The translations under genes and the position numbers were made by a program. The notes under the pieces were generated by a model. That model searched no databases and had not been told where the DNA came from. It saw nothing but the letters and a program-made list of their open reading frames with translations. Source: Amphimedon queenslandica (taxonomy: Eukaryota > Porifera > Demospongiae > Haplosclerida > Niphatidae). From it: a stretch of 30,240 nt of DNA. Positions 21,801-30,240 of this stretch are shown here, piece by piece. How positions within the stretch are numbered: position 1 is the first letter of the stretch; every line of letters begins with the position of its first letter. The DNA is taken from assembly GCF_000090795.2 (NCBI RefSeq), contig NW_003546327.1, positions 230,308 through 260,547 on the forward strand, read 5' to 3'.

Positions 21801-24800
21801 GCCACCAGTATAATTATACTCAATTACATATTGATCATTTATTGATGAATTGGTCCAGTTTACTTTAATGCTAGTAGCATTTAATATGAACCCTCTCACA
21901 TTGCTTGGAGTACTACTAGGTTCTAAAAAATGATAATATTAAAATGCCGCAATTAAATTATAATCATACGGTCTAATATCACAGATTGACTGTAGTTGAC
22001 TCCTCCAATCATTGCTATACAGGTAACATTAACTGACTCTTTCAGTGGGTCAGGATATACAAGTAGTGTGTTTGCGTATGTGATAGAATCAGTTGATGCG
22101 TACATTGAACTATTCTTCATTGCTCCATTCACAAGCCAGTTAACATCAGTTGATGGATTTATATCACTAGGTGTGAGACAATCAATACGGGTACTAACTT
22201 GAATGATGGAAGAGACTAGTAGAACTAGAAATAATAATAAAAGTATTCTACAGGTAGCAAATACTTGGTAAGGTCTGTGCAGTGATTGCACTACTAGCAG
22301 GTCCCACTAGTTGCTGATAGGCTCTGACTGTGATGCTATAAGTTGTTCCTCCTCTCAGCCCATTCAGTGTGATGCTACTTCCTTTTACTTGTACTATCTG
22401 CACAGTGTCAGTGTCATTATTGACATAGACTACATATCCATCAGCATCAGATTGATCAAATATCCAATAGAGAGTGATGGTATCAGATGTCTTTGTAGCC
22501 ACAGTGACAGAAGAGGGAGCAGACTTTGAAACTGAGTAAAATTAAAGCTATCAAGGACTAAAGTATGAGCACATTTATGTACCTGTCACAGTGTGATATT
22601 TATTTCTTTCTATAACGTTATTATAATGAAGGTAAAATCGATATTTATGATCCCCATTATTGTTTGATTGACTCAATATTCCACTAGTGATATCCTCCCC
22701 ATTCCAAGTAACAGTAAGAGTATAGTTATATGATCCATTATTCTGATTTATTAGTATATTACCAATGCTACAATTGTATCCAGACTGTCCACTGCAGAGA
22801 CCATCAGTTATTTCAGTACTAGCACTACCAGACTCATAGTACCAAGTAGCGTCATTCAACAATGTATTATCTTTCTGACCAACTACATTAGCACGTAGTA
22901 TGTATGTTTGTGGAAGAAGTGTGACATCTGAAGGAATATCAGCAATAATGCTTGTAATGTCAGCCCATCCTAAAATAAAAGCAATATTGACAATGCTTTA
23001 TGCATGTACATGTACATAATAAAAATATGTACATCAGAATTGAAGTTGCCTTGGGTATTTTTCAGAAATTTGGAGTTTTTAAAAATGGTCATAACTCAAA
23101 AAATTGAAGTCGGAATTTGATCAAACTTTCTACACAGCATAAGTACATCAATATGTATCAGAAAATGTAATAAAAATTGGGGGGTGATTTTGGAGCCGAC
23201 TTTTGGAAAAAACTATGGGCTATAATAGCCTTAGGTATTTTTCGGAAATTTGGAATTTTTGAAAATGGTCATAACTCAAAAAATTGAAGTTGGAATTGGA
23301 TCAAATTTTCTAAACAACATAAGGACATCAATATATATATCAGAAAATTTAATAAAAATTTGGGATGATTTCAGAGTCAATTTTTTGAAAAAACCATGGG
23401 CTATAGTACAGGGAATTTTTCAGGAATTTGGTGTTTTTAAAAAATGGTCATAACTCAAAAAATTGAAGTCTGAATCCACTCAAACTTTTATGCAGCATAA
23501 GGACATCAATATATATTAGAAAATTTAATAAAAAATTGGGGTGATTTTGGAGCCAATTTTTTGAAAAAAACCATGGGCTATAGTACAGAGAATTTTTCAG
23601 AAATTTAGAGTTTTTAAAAAATGGTCATGACTTGAAAATTGAAGTTGGACTTTGCTCAAACTTTTTCCATAGCATATATAATCAGAAAATGTAATAAAAT
23701 TTCACAAAAAGAAAAAAAGATAAATTTGCACTCAATTTTATATTATCAAAATAATGCTTCTCCTGTATGCTTAACTTACCAAGAACTGTAATGGAAGTAT
23801 TAGCGCTAACTGATGTATTCCTGAGATACATATAACTATTAGGAGCAGTCACTTCAACATTACAAGTATACATTCCAGTGTCGTTAGCATTATCCAATGG
23901 ATTGAACATTAATGTTGCATTATAATATAATGTATTGATCATATTGAGATCCACAGTAATAGTAGCATCAGATGAACCCATAGGAACATTAGTGTTATTA
24001 TGAGTCCATTGATTAGTGACAGTCACTGGTATAGTAACAAATAATGGATCTAACATTATGTCACATTTGATGAAGAATGATATTCCTGCATAAAATGTAT
24101 CATCATGTTCCTTTGATATAGTAACAATCACTGGTGGGACTATTAGAAAATAGAAAAGTTAACAAAAATAATAACAAAAAGTGGTGACATTGCTTTGAAA
24201 AGGGTCAATCAAACAAACTATAATTATTTCATTGATAATATCTTAGTGAAGCATTTTTGCTAACTTACATTCAACATTTAAAGTAAAGGCATCATTAGCT
24301 TCTTGGTTATCATAAGTAGCAGTGTTAGAATCATCAGTGTTATTAAAACCAGTGACATTAAACTCAGCCATACATGTGTACATCGCGCCATCTTCAAGTA
24401 TTACTGGTTCCAGCATTAGAGAATAATTAGTAACTGAACCATCATTATCTGTTGTGATACTGTATGGTCTATTTAAGTTAGAGAGCGTCTCCATATCTGT
24501 CTGATTTATTTTAATGAAAGTAATTGATGGTGTTACTGCTAATCTCTCAACTGTTGTTATGGTACACGTTAGAGTTAGATTCTGGCCAAATTCAACTGAG
24601 CCAAGTGTTGTAAATTCTACTTTCAATGAAGGAAGACCTAATGGAAAAGAGAAAGTGCAGAGTGAGCATGAGGAAAGGAAAGAGAAGATATCATGAAGCT
24701 AAACGAAGTGAAGATCAATCTTACTTGCAACAGTGACGACAAAAGCAGCATTTCCAGGCTGACTTGATGAGTTGTTTGAATTGATAATCATTTGACAGGT

Positions 24801-25232
24801 ATATGTTCCACGATCATCGTTATGACCGATATCAATAGGTTGAAACAATAGCATGCTTACAAGACTGTTACCAGTTGGAGGTGTCACTTGACGTCTTGTA
24901 TCATTAGTTGGTATTACATTACCACTAGGATCAGTCCATACTACACTAGCAGTTACTGGTGTATTTACTATTGTAGTGTTTACTGTAGCTGTACAGGTTA
25001 GTAAGTAACTTGTACTCTCATATATTGGACCAGTTGGTGGATCAGCAACTATTGATACACTGGGAGGAGGTACTAAAATGGAATAATGTGTAGGTGAAAT
25101 AAGTGATGCCAATTTTGAACAGTTAAATCAGTCCCTAGTAGGTTTATGTTAAGACTGACCTTGGCCTGTTATTGGATATGGAAGAAGAAAAGTGACTGCA
25201 AGTACTGATAAGAGAAATAACCAGGACACCAT
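15038..25232 (-). CDS. Gene C: receptor-type protein tyrosine phosphatase with Ig/FN3 ectodomain
   Basis: Thirty-four exons join in consistent phase into an open frame of 7626 nt (2541 residues plus TGA). Exons 1-12: 25232-25160, 25072-24725, 24637-24269, 24139-23780, 22969-22583, 22531-22265, 22224-21970, 21922-21659, 21603-21301, 21250-20981, 20924-20592, 20545-20210. Exons 13-23: 20164-19766, 19714-19448, 19397-19143, 19095-18832, 18786-18484, 18433-18161, 18110-17784, 17732-17691, 17636-17555, 17496-17438, 17381-17206. Exons 24-34: 17156-17072, 17019-16940, 16891-16855, 16796-16576, 16531-16235, 16179-15936, 15885-15824, 15774-15652, 15601-15336, 15288-15153, 15100-15038. Order: signal peptide, Ig domains, duplicated Ig/FN3 cassette, membrane helix (about residue 1910), PTP D1 (about 1950-2270), PTP D2 (about 2300-2540). 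It should sit in the plasma membrane and remove phosphate from protein tyrosines. The weakest joins are exons 4-5 (810-nt intron), 11-12 and 21-22. It could instead be two genes if an unseen start lies near exon 12. Confidence 0.85.
15936..17381 (-). CDS. Gene C PTP domain 1 (D1), catalytic
   Basis: Exons 23-29 carry the classical PTP motifs in order: LNRLKNITVYDDNRI, EYINANFV, FITTQGP, DFWRLIWQ, CRQYWP, the WPD loop (WPDQGVPD; Asp about residue 2166), the P-loop VHCSAGVGRTGVF (Cys about 2198, codon 16375-16373; Arg about 2204), QRMKMVQSL, and DQYLFLHDALLE. Nucleophile Cys, P-loop Arg, general-acid Asp and the VQ glutamine are all present, so activity is expected. The phosphotyrosine-loop KNRY is LNRL: the usual Tyr that lines the pocket is Leu. 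Exon 29 runs on into the D1-D2 linker and the start of D2. Confidence 0.9.
17438..17732 (-). CDS. Gene C exons 20-22: stem, transmembrane helix and juxtamembrane segment
   Basis: Exon 20 (17732-17691) is a 14-residue stem. Exon 21 (17636-17555) has the helix GFIIIILVLLIVAILL and ends in phase 2. Exon 22 (17496-17438) is basic (KRKLSKPRKHH), as expected on the inner face. I placed a 58-nt intron (17554-17497) between helix and basic segment, because reading through gives a stop and loses this segment; a second acceptor three bases on would also fit. Confidence 0.75.
17784..20164 (-). CDS. Gene C exons 13-19: ectodomain cassette copy 2
   Basis: Exons 20164-19766, 19714-19448, 19397-19143, 19095-18832, 18786-18484, 18433-18161 and 18110-17784 repeat the Ig, FN3, Ig, FN3, FN3, FN3, FN3 order of copy 1 with almost the same lengths. 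Four of seven exons are exactly equal in length, and the intron sequences are also alike. Many segments are the same residue for residue, for example VTTLKFD and LTLIKPMNNLTWNDPNCSKH. The duplication is therefore recent and genomic. Confidence 0.85.
20210..20545 (-). CDS. Gene C exon 12: N-terminal-type Ig-like domain in an internal position
   Basis: DSLSCVLPSSS, TGQWVRVGDP and EGLYKCCLPTDC resemble gene A exon 2, which directly follows a signal peptide. Here it lies mid-protein between the two cassettes, in phase with both neighbours. The preceding intron is only 46 nt, leaving no room for a separate signal-peptide exon. It is best read as the scar of a fusion or tandem duplication. Confidence 0.75.
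20592..22969 (-). CDS. Gene C exons 5-11: ectodomain cassette copy 1
   Basis: Seven phase 1-1 exons. 22969-22583: Ig-like (ATWYYESG, YTLTVTWNGED). 22531-22265: FN3 (ITLYWIFDQSD, TYSITVRAYQQL). 22224-21970: short Ig (IDCLTPSD, NWLVNG, VNVTCIAM). 21922-21659: FN3 (IKVNWTNSS). 21603-21301: FN3 (ITLSWTIPSSG). 21250-20981: FN3 (NLTWNDPNCSKHNG). 20924-20592: FN3 (WSVISWSVPSF). The same seven exons return at 19766-20164 to 17784-18110. The last exon ends in an odd ETMKLLCQHK instead of the partner's ETLPHQAP. Confidence 0.85.
23040..23700. repeat. Four tandem copies of a roughly 179-bp repeat in gene C intron 4
   Basis: GGTCATAACTCAAAAAATTG recurs, with changes, at about 23087, 23267, 23446 and 23623 (spacings 180, 179, 177). 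Each unit also has a CAAACTTTCTACACAGCATA-like core and a CATGGGCTATAGTACAG segment. The core links it to the dispersed repeat at 4620-5290 and 8820-9070. Regular copies fill a single intron; there is no sign of a CRISPR array. Confidence 0.9.
23780..25072 (-). CDS. Gene C exons 2-4: three Ig domains of the gene B/D types
   Basis: Exon 2 (25072-24725) is the PPPSVSIVAD type with SVVWTDPSG and GTYTCQM. Exon 3 (24637-24269) is the LGSVEFGQ type with GAMYTCMAEF. Exon 4 (24139-23780) is the PPVIVTISKEH type with NQWTHNNTN and TGMYTCNVEV. Their order is that of gene B exons 10925-10569, 10509-10141 and 10057-9701. The phosphatase and the tail-bearing receptors therefore share ligand-facing modules by descent. 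Confidence 0.85.
25160..25232 (-). CDS. Gene C exon 1: signal peptide
   Basis: MVSWLFLLSVLAVTFLLPYP then ITGQ: a strong hydrophobic leader ending at donor GTCAGT in phase 1. Same SW-FLLS pattern and same donor as gene A exon 1, which fixes this ATG as the start. Confidence 0.85.
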
Positions 25233-25871
25233 AGTCTTAATCTTAAGCTTGTACACTTCAATTTCAAGCAGATTTAATGATCTGCTTGTTGAAAATGTCT
25301 GTGTAAAAGAAAGGAATCTGTATAATAAAAGTAACAGTAATTAGACAGTCAAAAGTACCTGTTAATGTTATAGTAACGCGTAGCGTTACTAAGTAGCGCC
25401 CGGTCATTATGGCGCCACACTTTGTGCCTTGATCTGGAGACTCTGTTGGTACCAATGCATGCAAATTCAAGTATATAAGATCATAGCTCATGATACTACA
25501 TATCTCAGATATCTGGCTATCCCTCTAAAATGAGTATACTAAAAGGGCCAAGGCAGTTTGGCTATCTGCCATTTTGTTAATTAGCACGTAATAATACTAG
25601 CAACAATAATGAATTGTGTGATTATTAGCTCCATATTGTACCCATAACAGCACCTCTCCTGAGAATATGATCCCATCTACAACTGTCTTGGCCACAAAAT
25701 TTTTATGAGTGTGCAGATACAGGAGATTTTATTTCAAAGAACTTATTTATAACTATCTAAATCAAACTATTATGCATTCAGTCATGGCATGCATTCAGTC
25801 ATGGCATGCATGCAGTCTGTTTGTTATGATAAAACTGCTAAGTAGCTATACACACCAAATTAGAAGAGTTA
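25233..25871. other. Intergenic region between gene C and gene D
   Basis: No supported exon. It should contain the promoter of gene C and the 3' UTR of gene D. It holds a GC-richer hairpin near 25374-25400 (AGTAACGC, then GCGTTACT) and a direct repeat of ATGCATTCAGTCATGGC near 25772-25805. No TATA box could be assigned with confidence. Confidence 0.55.
25728..25733 (-). terminator. Putative poly(A) signal of gene D
   Basis: AATAAA on the minus strand about 140 nt after the stop of gene D. It is plausible but unproven. Confidence 0.35.
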
Positions 25872-26274
25872 TTACAATGAAGTAGTATCAGTCAGCTCAT
25901 ATACATTTTCATCATTCTCTTTTTCATGAAGACTAGCAGACTCTAACCAACAGAATAAAGTATGATTGATAGGTAACAACAAACAGATTGAATTAATGTA
26001 ATACCTGTAACAATAGGCTCAGTAGTAGTATTTTCATATGTTGTACTACTAGTGTCAGCAGCACTTTCTCTTGCAACAAGCAGATCAGGTTCATCTAATT
26101 GTTCATAAACCTGATCATCTCCCATTCTTTCATAGACTCCATCTTCATTTCTATATTGACACATCCAAGGAACACTTGCACAATAGTATTATTACTCACT
26201 CTGTGGCTGTATTCTTGACAATATCAATCATACCATATCCTGCATTAGGTGTTACATCAATGTCATCAGTTTTA
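25872..26274 (-). CDS. Gene D tail exons: phosphotyrosine-motif cytoplasmic tail
   Basis: Exons 26274-26200, 26150-26005 and 25942-25872. Motifs YGMI, YERM, YEQL, YENT and YELT are kept in the same order as gene B, while the spacer after YGMI gains three residues (DIVKN against KN). The acceptor of the first tail exon is a tandem TAGTAG, allowing an extra Ser. Confidence 0.85.
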
Positions 26275-29200
26275 CTACTATTATAAGTTAAGGCATACAC
26301 TAATAATGGTTTAATTTCTTTACCTTATATTATAATTCTTTGATCTTTTCCTATAAATTATTACAAAAATGATACTAACAATGATCAACACCAAAGCAAC
26401 TATAATCAAAACTGAAACTGTTGCTGATATCACCGAAATAGTAGAATCAGCACTAGTAGCAGTAGTAGCATTGTTTGATGGAGATACTGTATATGGTATC
26501 TTTGATGTGAATGTAGAATCAGTACTGGTAGTAGTAGTACCAGTATTGTTTGATGGAGATACTGCATAAACAATTAAAATAGCAATGTCATTTTGAAAAT
26601 GTTTACTAACCTACAATCACAGCTGGTCCTTCAATTAGTCCTACATCACTCAATAGCAATACACTAATACTCACAGTATAAGCTAACTGTGGTTCAGTAT
26701 CAGTTATATTAACTGATGTGGTATCATAAGCTACTGATATAGTTCTTGTATTAGTTTGTCTTAATGTACTGCTAGTGCTACCATCATCAGGAGTTAATCT
26801 GATACTGTATACAAAGAATCCTTTAGCTTCTTCTAGTGTCACTGGATCCCATGATAACACTATTGTATCTCCTATTCTCATTGCTTGTACATTAGAAAGT
26901 GATACTGTAACACTACCTATACATAAAATGACATATAAATTCATTCATCAACATTATCATTATATTTTACTATCGGTTTTAGTGAACACAATAGCAGTTT
27001 CTGATTTTCTCTCACCAACTTGATTGGCTGCTACAACTGATACATAATAAGGTACTCCTGGTTCTGGTAGAGTGGTAATAAATTATAATAATAATTTTTA
27101 CTCTTATACTTACTCAATCCACCATAAATTAATGCGTATAATGCTTTATCAATCATGAATGAAGAATATCTTTCACTAGTAATAGCATCAGTAGCTATTC
27201 TAATAATAAAACCAGTGATTTCTCCATTAGGATGAGATGGTGGACTCCATGTTATATTGATAGTAGTTTCATTAAGAACTGGTACAGTATAAGCTACTGT
27301 TAAACTATTAATGACAACTGGAGACACTACCAGATGAGGTGAACTAGGAACTGTGTATTGTATTTTAATAAATGAATCATAATAATATACTTACTGTCTG
27401 GTAGTGTTCTTCCTCCAGTAGTAGCCACTGGTCCAGCTCCAATGATTGTACTAGCACTAACACTAGCAGTGTAATTCTGATATGGACTGAAACCATCAAC
27501 TAATTGTGTGACTGTAGTTTGATTGACAGATACAAGTATTGTATAGTTATGCATTGTCAGCACATCTTGATTGATGACATTCAGTGAATAGTTGATAATT
27601 ATTCCATTAGGAGTAGCTGGCTTAGTCCATGTAAAAGTAACTGCAGTTTTGTTGGGTATTGAAGTGAAATTTTGAGGAGTGTCAATTGGTCCTATAGTAG
27701 AATACAATCTAAGGCAAATAATTTTATGACTGTTTGATGAATAATGAATACATGTCCATGATAATTTAATGTACATTAATGCACATGAACAACAATATGC
27801 ATATGTACTTACTATCTTGTGCTGTTTTTAAAGTACACTGGGTTGAAGGTCCTTCTCCTATTACATTAATAAATGACAGAGAACAAGTGTAACCAGTAAA
27901 AGGCATAACATCAGTAATAGTGAACATTGTATTTGTTGAAGTTTGTGTTGGGCTCAATCCATTGACTGATACACTATTAGTATTCATACATGTTAAATTA
28001 TAACCAACTGGTGCTCCATTTTGATCTATTAGTACTGGTGCAGTCCAAGTAATTGTAATAGAAAGAGGTAGAAAAGTTGTATTAATACAATTCATTGGAT
28101 AACCTACTGGTACTATAAAGATAATGAAAAATTAGGGAGAGTGTGTGTGTAGATATAGAAGATCAAACAATATTATCTAAAAGTCTTCTGACTTACATGC
28201 CATCAGTGTAGTAAAATTCATCACTCCAGTGTGAGTTGTACCTAAACAGTTGCTAGAATTAACTGTAAATTGATAAACATTGTCTTCTTCAAGACCAGTC
28301 AACATTATCATGATAGGTTTATCAACAAAACTAGAACTCATCCTAGTTAGTGAAACTGTTTTTGTTGCCTGAAATAGTTGTCCAGTGTAACTGATGCTAT
28401 AATTTTCATTTGCATAAGAAGTTTTTGGTATTATAAATGATATATTAGCACTTGTTGTTCCAGGAATAGTTGTTACAGATGCAGCTGCAAAGGGTGGAAT
28501 AGTACCTGTATAAAAAATTAAAAAAATAAATCCAAAGGCTATAAACACATTATGCTCATCAAGAATGTATTTTAAATAAATAAAATAAAAGTTTTGTAGA
28601 TATAACGTTGAGGTATTCTATAATGCAGACAATTCCTAATTAAACTTACAGCTAGTATTCAATGTAAACACATCACTAGCCTCTTGATAGTCATAAGTAG
28701 CAGTGCTAGGATCATTGGTATTATTAAAACCAGTTACATTAAACTCAGCCATACATGTATACATTCCAGCATCTTCAAACCTCACTGGATCCAGTATTAG
28801 AGTATAGTTAATAACTGGACCAATATCATCCGTTGTGATACTGTATGGTCTATTTAAGTTAGAGAGCATTTCCATATCTGTATCATTCATTTTAATCAAA
28901 GTAATCAATGGTGTTACTACTAATCTCTCAACTGTTGTTATGGTACATGTTATAGTTAGACTCTGACCAACTTCAACTGAACCAACTGATGAAAAATCTA
29001 CTGCCATTGGAGGAAGACCTAACAAAAAATAATATGATCAATAAGTAAAAAACAATAAAATTAAATAGAAAAGAGAAGAGAGAATAAGAGAAGAGAGAAG
29101 TATTTTTTGTAAATTACTTTCAACAGTAACAGGAAGGATAGCATCAGTAGGTTGACTTGATGCTATTAATGAGTTACCAGAATTGATGATCATTTGACAG

Positions 29201-30240
29201 GTATATGTTCCTCCATCATTATTATGACCAGTATCAATAGGTTGAAACAATAGCATGCTTACAAGACTGTTACCAGTTGGAGGTATCACTTGACGTCTTG
29301 CTTCATTAGTTGGTATTACATTACCACTAGGATCAGTCCATACTACACTAGCAGTTACTGGTGTATCCACTATTGTAGTGTTTACTGTAGCTGTACAGGT
29401 TAGTAAGTAACTTGTACTCTCATATATTGGACCAGTTGGAGGATCAGCAACTATTGATACACTGGGAGGAGGTACTATTAAGGAGAATATTACTTTAAAT
29501 ATTCAAAATATTGATTAAAACTGACTTTGAACAGTTAAATCTCTGTTAGTACGATCTACAATACCAAATACTGTAATTGATGCTTGACAGTAATATTGTC
29601 TAGCATCAGTTGTCTTCACTGGATCAAGTGTAAGTACACTGGTGAATATATTTCCATTTCTAACAACAGGTACTAGTGTAGCATCATTGTTTTCACTAGT
29701 CACATCTTGAGATGCTTCTAAATCATAAGTCCATCTGACACTAGTAAGATTCTCAACAAAATTAGGAGGTACAACTATAACACAAGATAAATTGAATACA
29801 TCACCAGCAACAGGAACAGAAGGAATATTGATACTTATATCAACATGATTAATATCAAACCCTATCAAAATAAAATTAGAAATAATAATATGTTTTAATT
29901 CACTTACTTGCTACAGTTAATGTAACTGCACTGCTATTATCATTCCCTGCTATTATAAAAGGAGTATTAGGAGTCACACTAACTGAACAATTATAACTAG
30001 CACCATTATCAACTTCATCTCTTAAACTATTAATACGTAACACACCAGTGTACTGATTATTAGTCATAACTGGAGGACTGATAGTAAAATCACTTCCATT
30101 GGTCAGTACAGTGTTATTTCTCCTCCAACTCATAGTAACACTAACACTAGTATCAATATATTGACTGATGTCAGCTATACACATAACATCAAGAAACTGT
30201 CCTTCTGCTAGTTCTCCATTTACTAAATGTCCAGTAGCAT
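25872..30240 (-). CDS. Gene D: paralogue of gene B, Ig/FN3 receptor with tyrosine-motif tail (5' end outside window)
   Basis: Fourteen exons: 30240-29908 (partial), 29861-29526, 29474-29118, 29018-28650, 28505-28197, 28112-27813, 27691-27395, 27350-27114, 27063-26971, 26916-26611, 26561-26324, 26274-26200, 26150-26005, 25942-25872. They encode four Ig domains, five FN3 domains, a membrane helix and a tail ending TDTTSL at TAA (25872-25874). Exon lengths and phases mirror gene B. Compared with gene B it lacks one copy of the repeated Ig pair and two Ig exons before the FN3 block. Its equivalent of the frameshifted gene B exon is intact. Identity with gene B is patchy, from near-identical exons to strongly diverged ones. 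Confidence 0.85.
26324..26561 (-). CDS. Gene D exon: duplicated stem and transmembrane helix
   Basis: The Ser/Thr stem motif appears twice (VSPSNNTGTTTTSTDST and VSPSNNATTATSADST), making the exon 63 nt longer than in gene B (238 against 175). The helix SVLIIVALVLIIVSIIFVII and basic YRKRSK follow. Confidence 0.9.
26611..28505 (-). CDS. Gene D FN3 exons (five domains, one split)
   Basis: 28505-28197 (ANISFIIPKTSY), 28112-27813 (ITITWTAPVL), 27691-27395 (VTFTWTKPATPNG), 27350-27114 plus 27063-26971 (INITWSPPSHPNG, then PYYVSVV), and 26916-26611 (IVLSWDPVTLEEAKG). The layout is that of gene B, including the intron inside the fourth domain. The first domain is the most diverged and the last nearly unchanged. 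Confidence 0.85.
28650..30240 (-). CDS. Gene D Ig exons (four domains)
   Basis: In order: MSWRRNNTV type (30240-29908, cut by the edge), VRWTYDLE type (29861-29526), PPPSVSIVAD type with SVVWTDPSG (29474-29118, intact where gene B is frameshifted), and SVGSVEVGQ type with GMYTCMAEF (29018-28650). The last joins directly to FN3 through an intron of 144 nt. Confidence 0.85.

Noticed and set aside
21953-22291. Hydrophobic start (ILLLLFLVLLVSS) as a signal peptide or membrane helix
   Set aside because: Most of the hydrophobic run is intron read-through upstream of the acceptor at 22225; the exon itself starts at LLVSSIIQVS, as in the duplicate at 19143-19397.
23040-23700. Regularly spaced repeats as a CRISPR array
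   Set aside because: Units are about 179 bp and diverged, with no unique spacers, in a eukaryotic intron; this is a tandem satellite.

Overview
The window is AT-rich eukaryotic DNA from an animal. It holds many short introns (most about 40-80 nt) with GT-AG borders, extracellular domains encoded one per exon, and a receptor-type protein tyrosine phosphatase (RPTP). The very short introns, the ACATGTACATGT-type low-complexity DNA and the style of Ig/FN3 (fibronectin type III) receptors fit a demosponge such as Amphimedon. That placement is inference; nothing here proves the species. All convincing genes lie on the minus strand.

Layout, left to right. (1) 1-3310: 5' part of a secreted or membrane Ig/FN3 receptor (gene A), with a signal peptide, a divergent N-terminal Ig-like domain, and further Ig and FN3 domains; its 3' end is beyond base 1. 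(2) 3311-5674: intergenic DNA with microsatellites and a dispersed repeat. (3) 5675-12952: gene B, a type I receptor with nine visible Ig exons, five FN3 domains, one membrane helix and a cytoplasmic tail rich in phosphotyrosine-type motifs. Its 5' end is lost at a 10-N assembly gap (12982-12991), and one Ig exon carries a one-base deletion. (4) 12992-15037: intergenic DNA with two large fold-back elements. (5) 15038-25232: gene C. I could join 34 exons with consistent phases into one open frame of about 2541 residues: signal peptide, Ig domains, a duplicated Ig/FN3 cassette, membrane helix, a catalytically intact-looking PTP domain (D1) and a degenerate PTP domain (D2). (6) 25233-25871: short intergenic DNA. 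(7) 25872-30240: gene D, a close paralogue of gene B with the same tail, running off the right edge.

The genes are built from the same interchangeable exons. The three Ig exons after the signal peptide of the phosphatase (gene C) are the same types as Ig exons of gene B, and two of those types also occur in gene D. The left-edge exon of gene A matches the first visible exon of gene B. Every ectodomain exon is bounded by phase-1 introns, so exons can be duplicated, lost or swapped without breaking the frame. The window therefore looks like a tandem cluster of related receptors in which one shared ectodomain repertoire is attached either to a tyrosine-motif tail (a substrate for kinases) or to a tyrosine phosphatase. 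By analogy with paired immune receptors and the Ig-type allorecognition loci of Hydractinia, a self/non-self or cell-recognition role is a reasonable hypothesis. It is not shown by the sequence.
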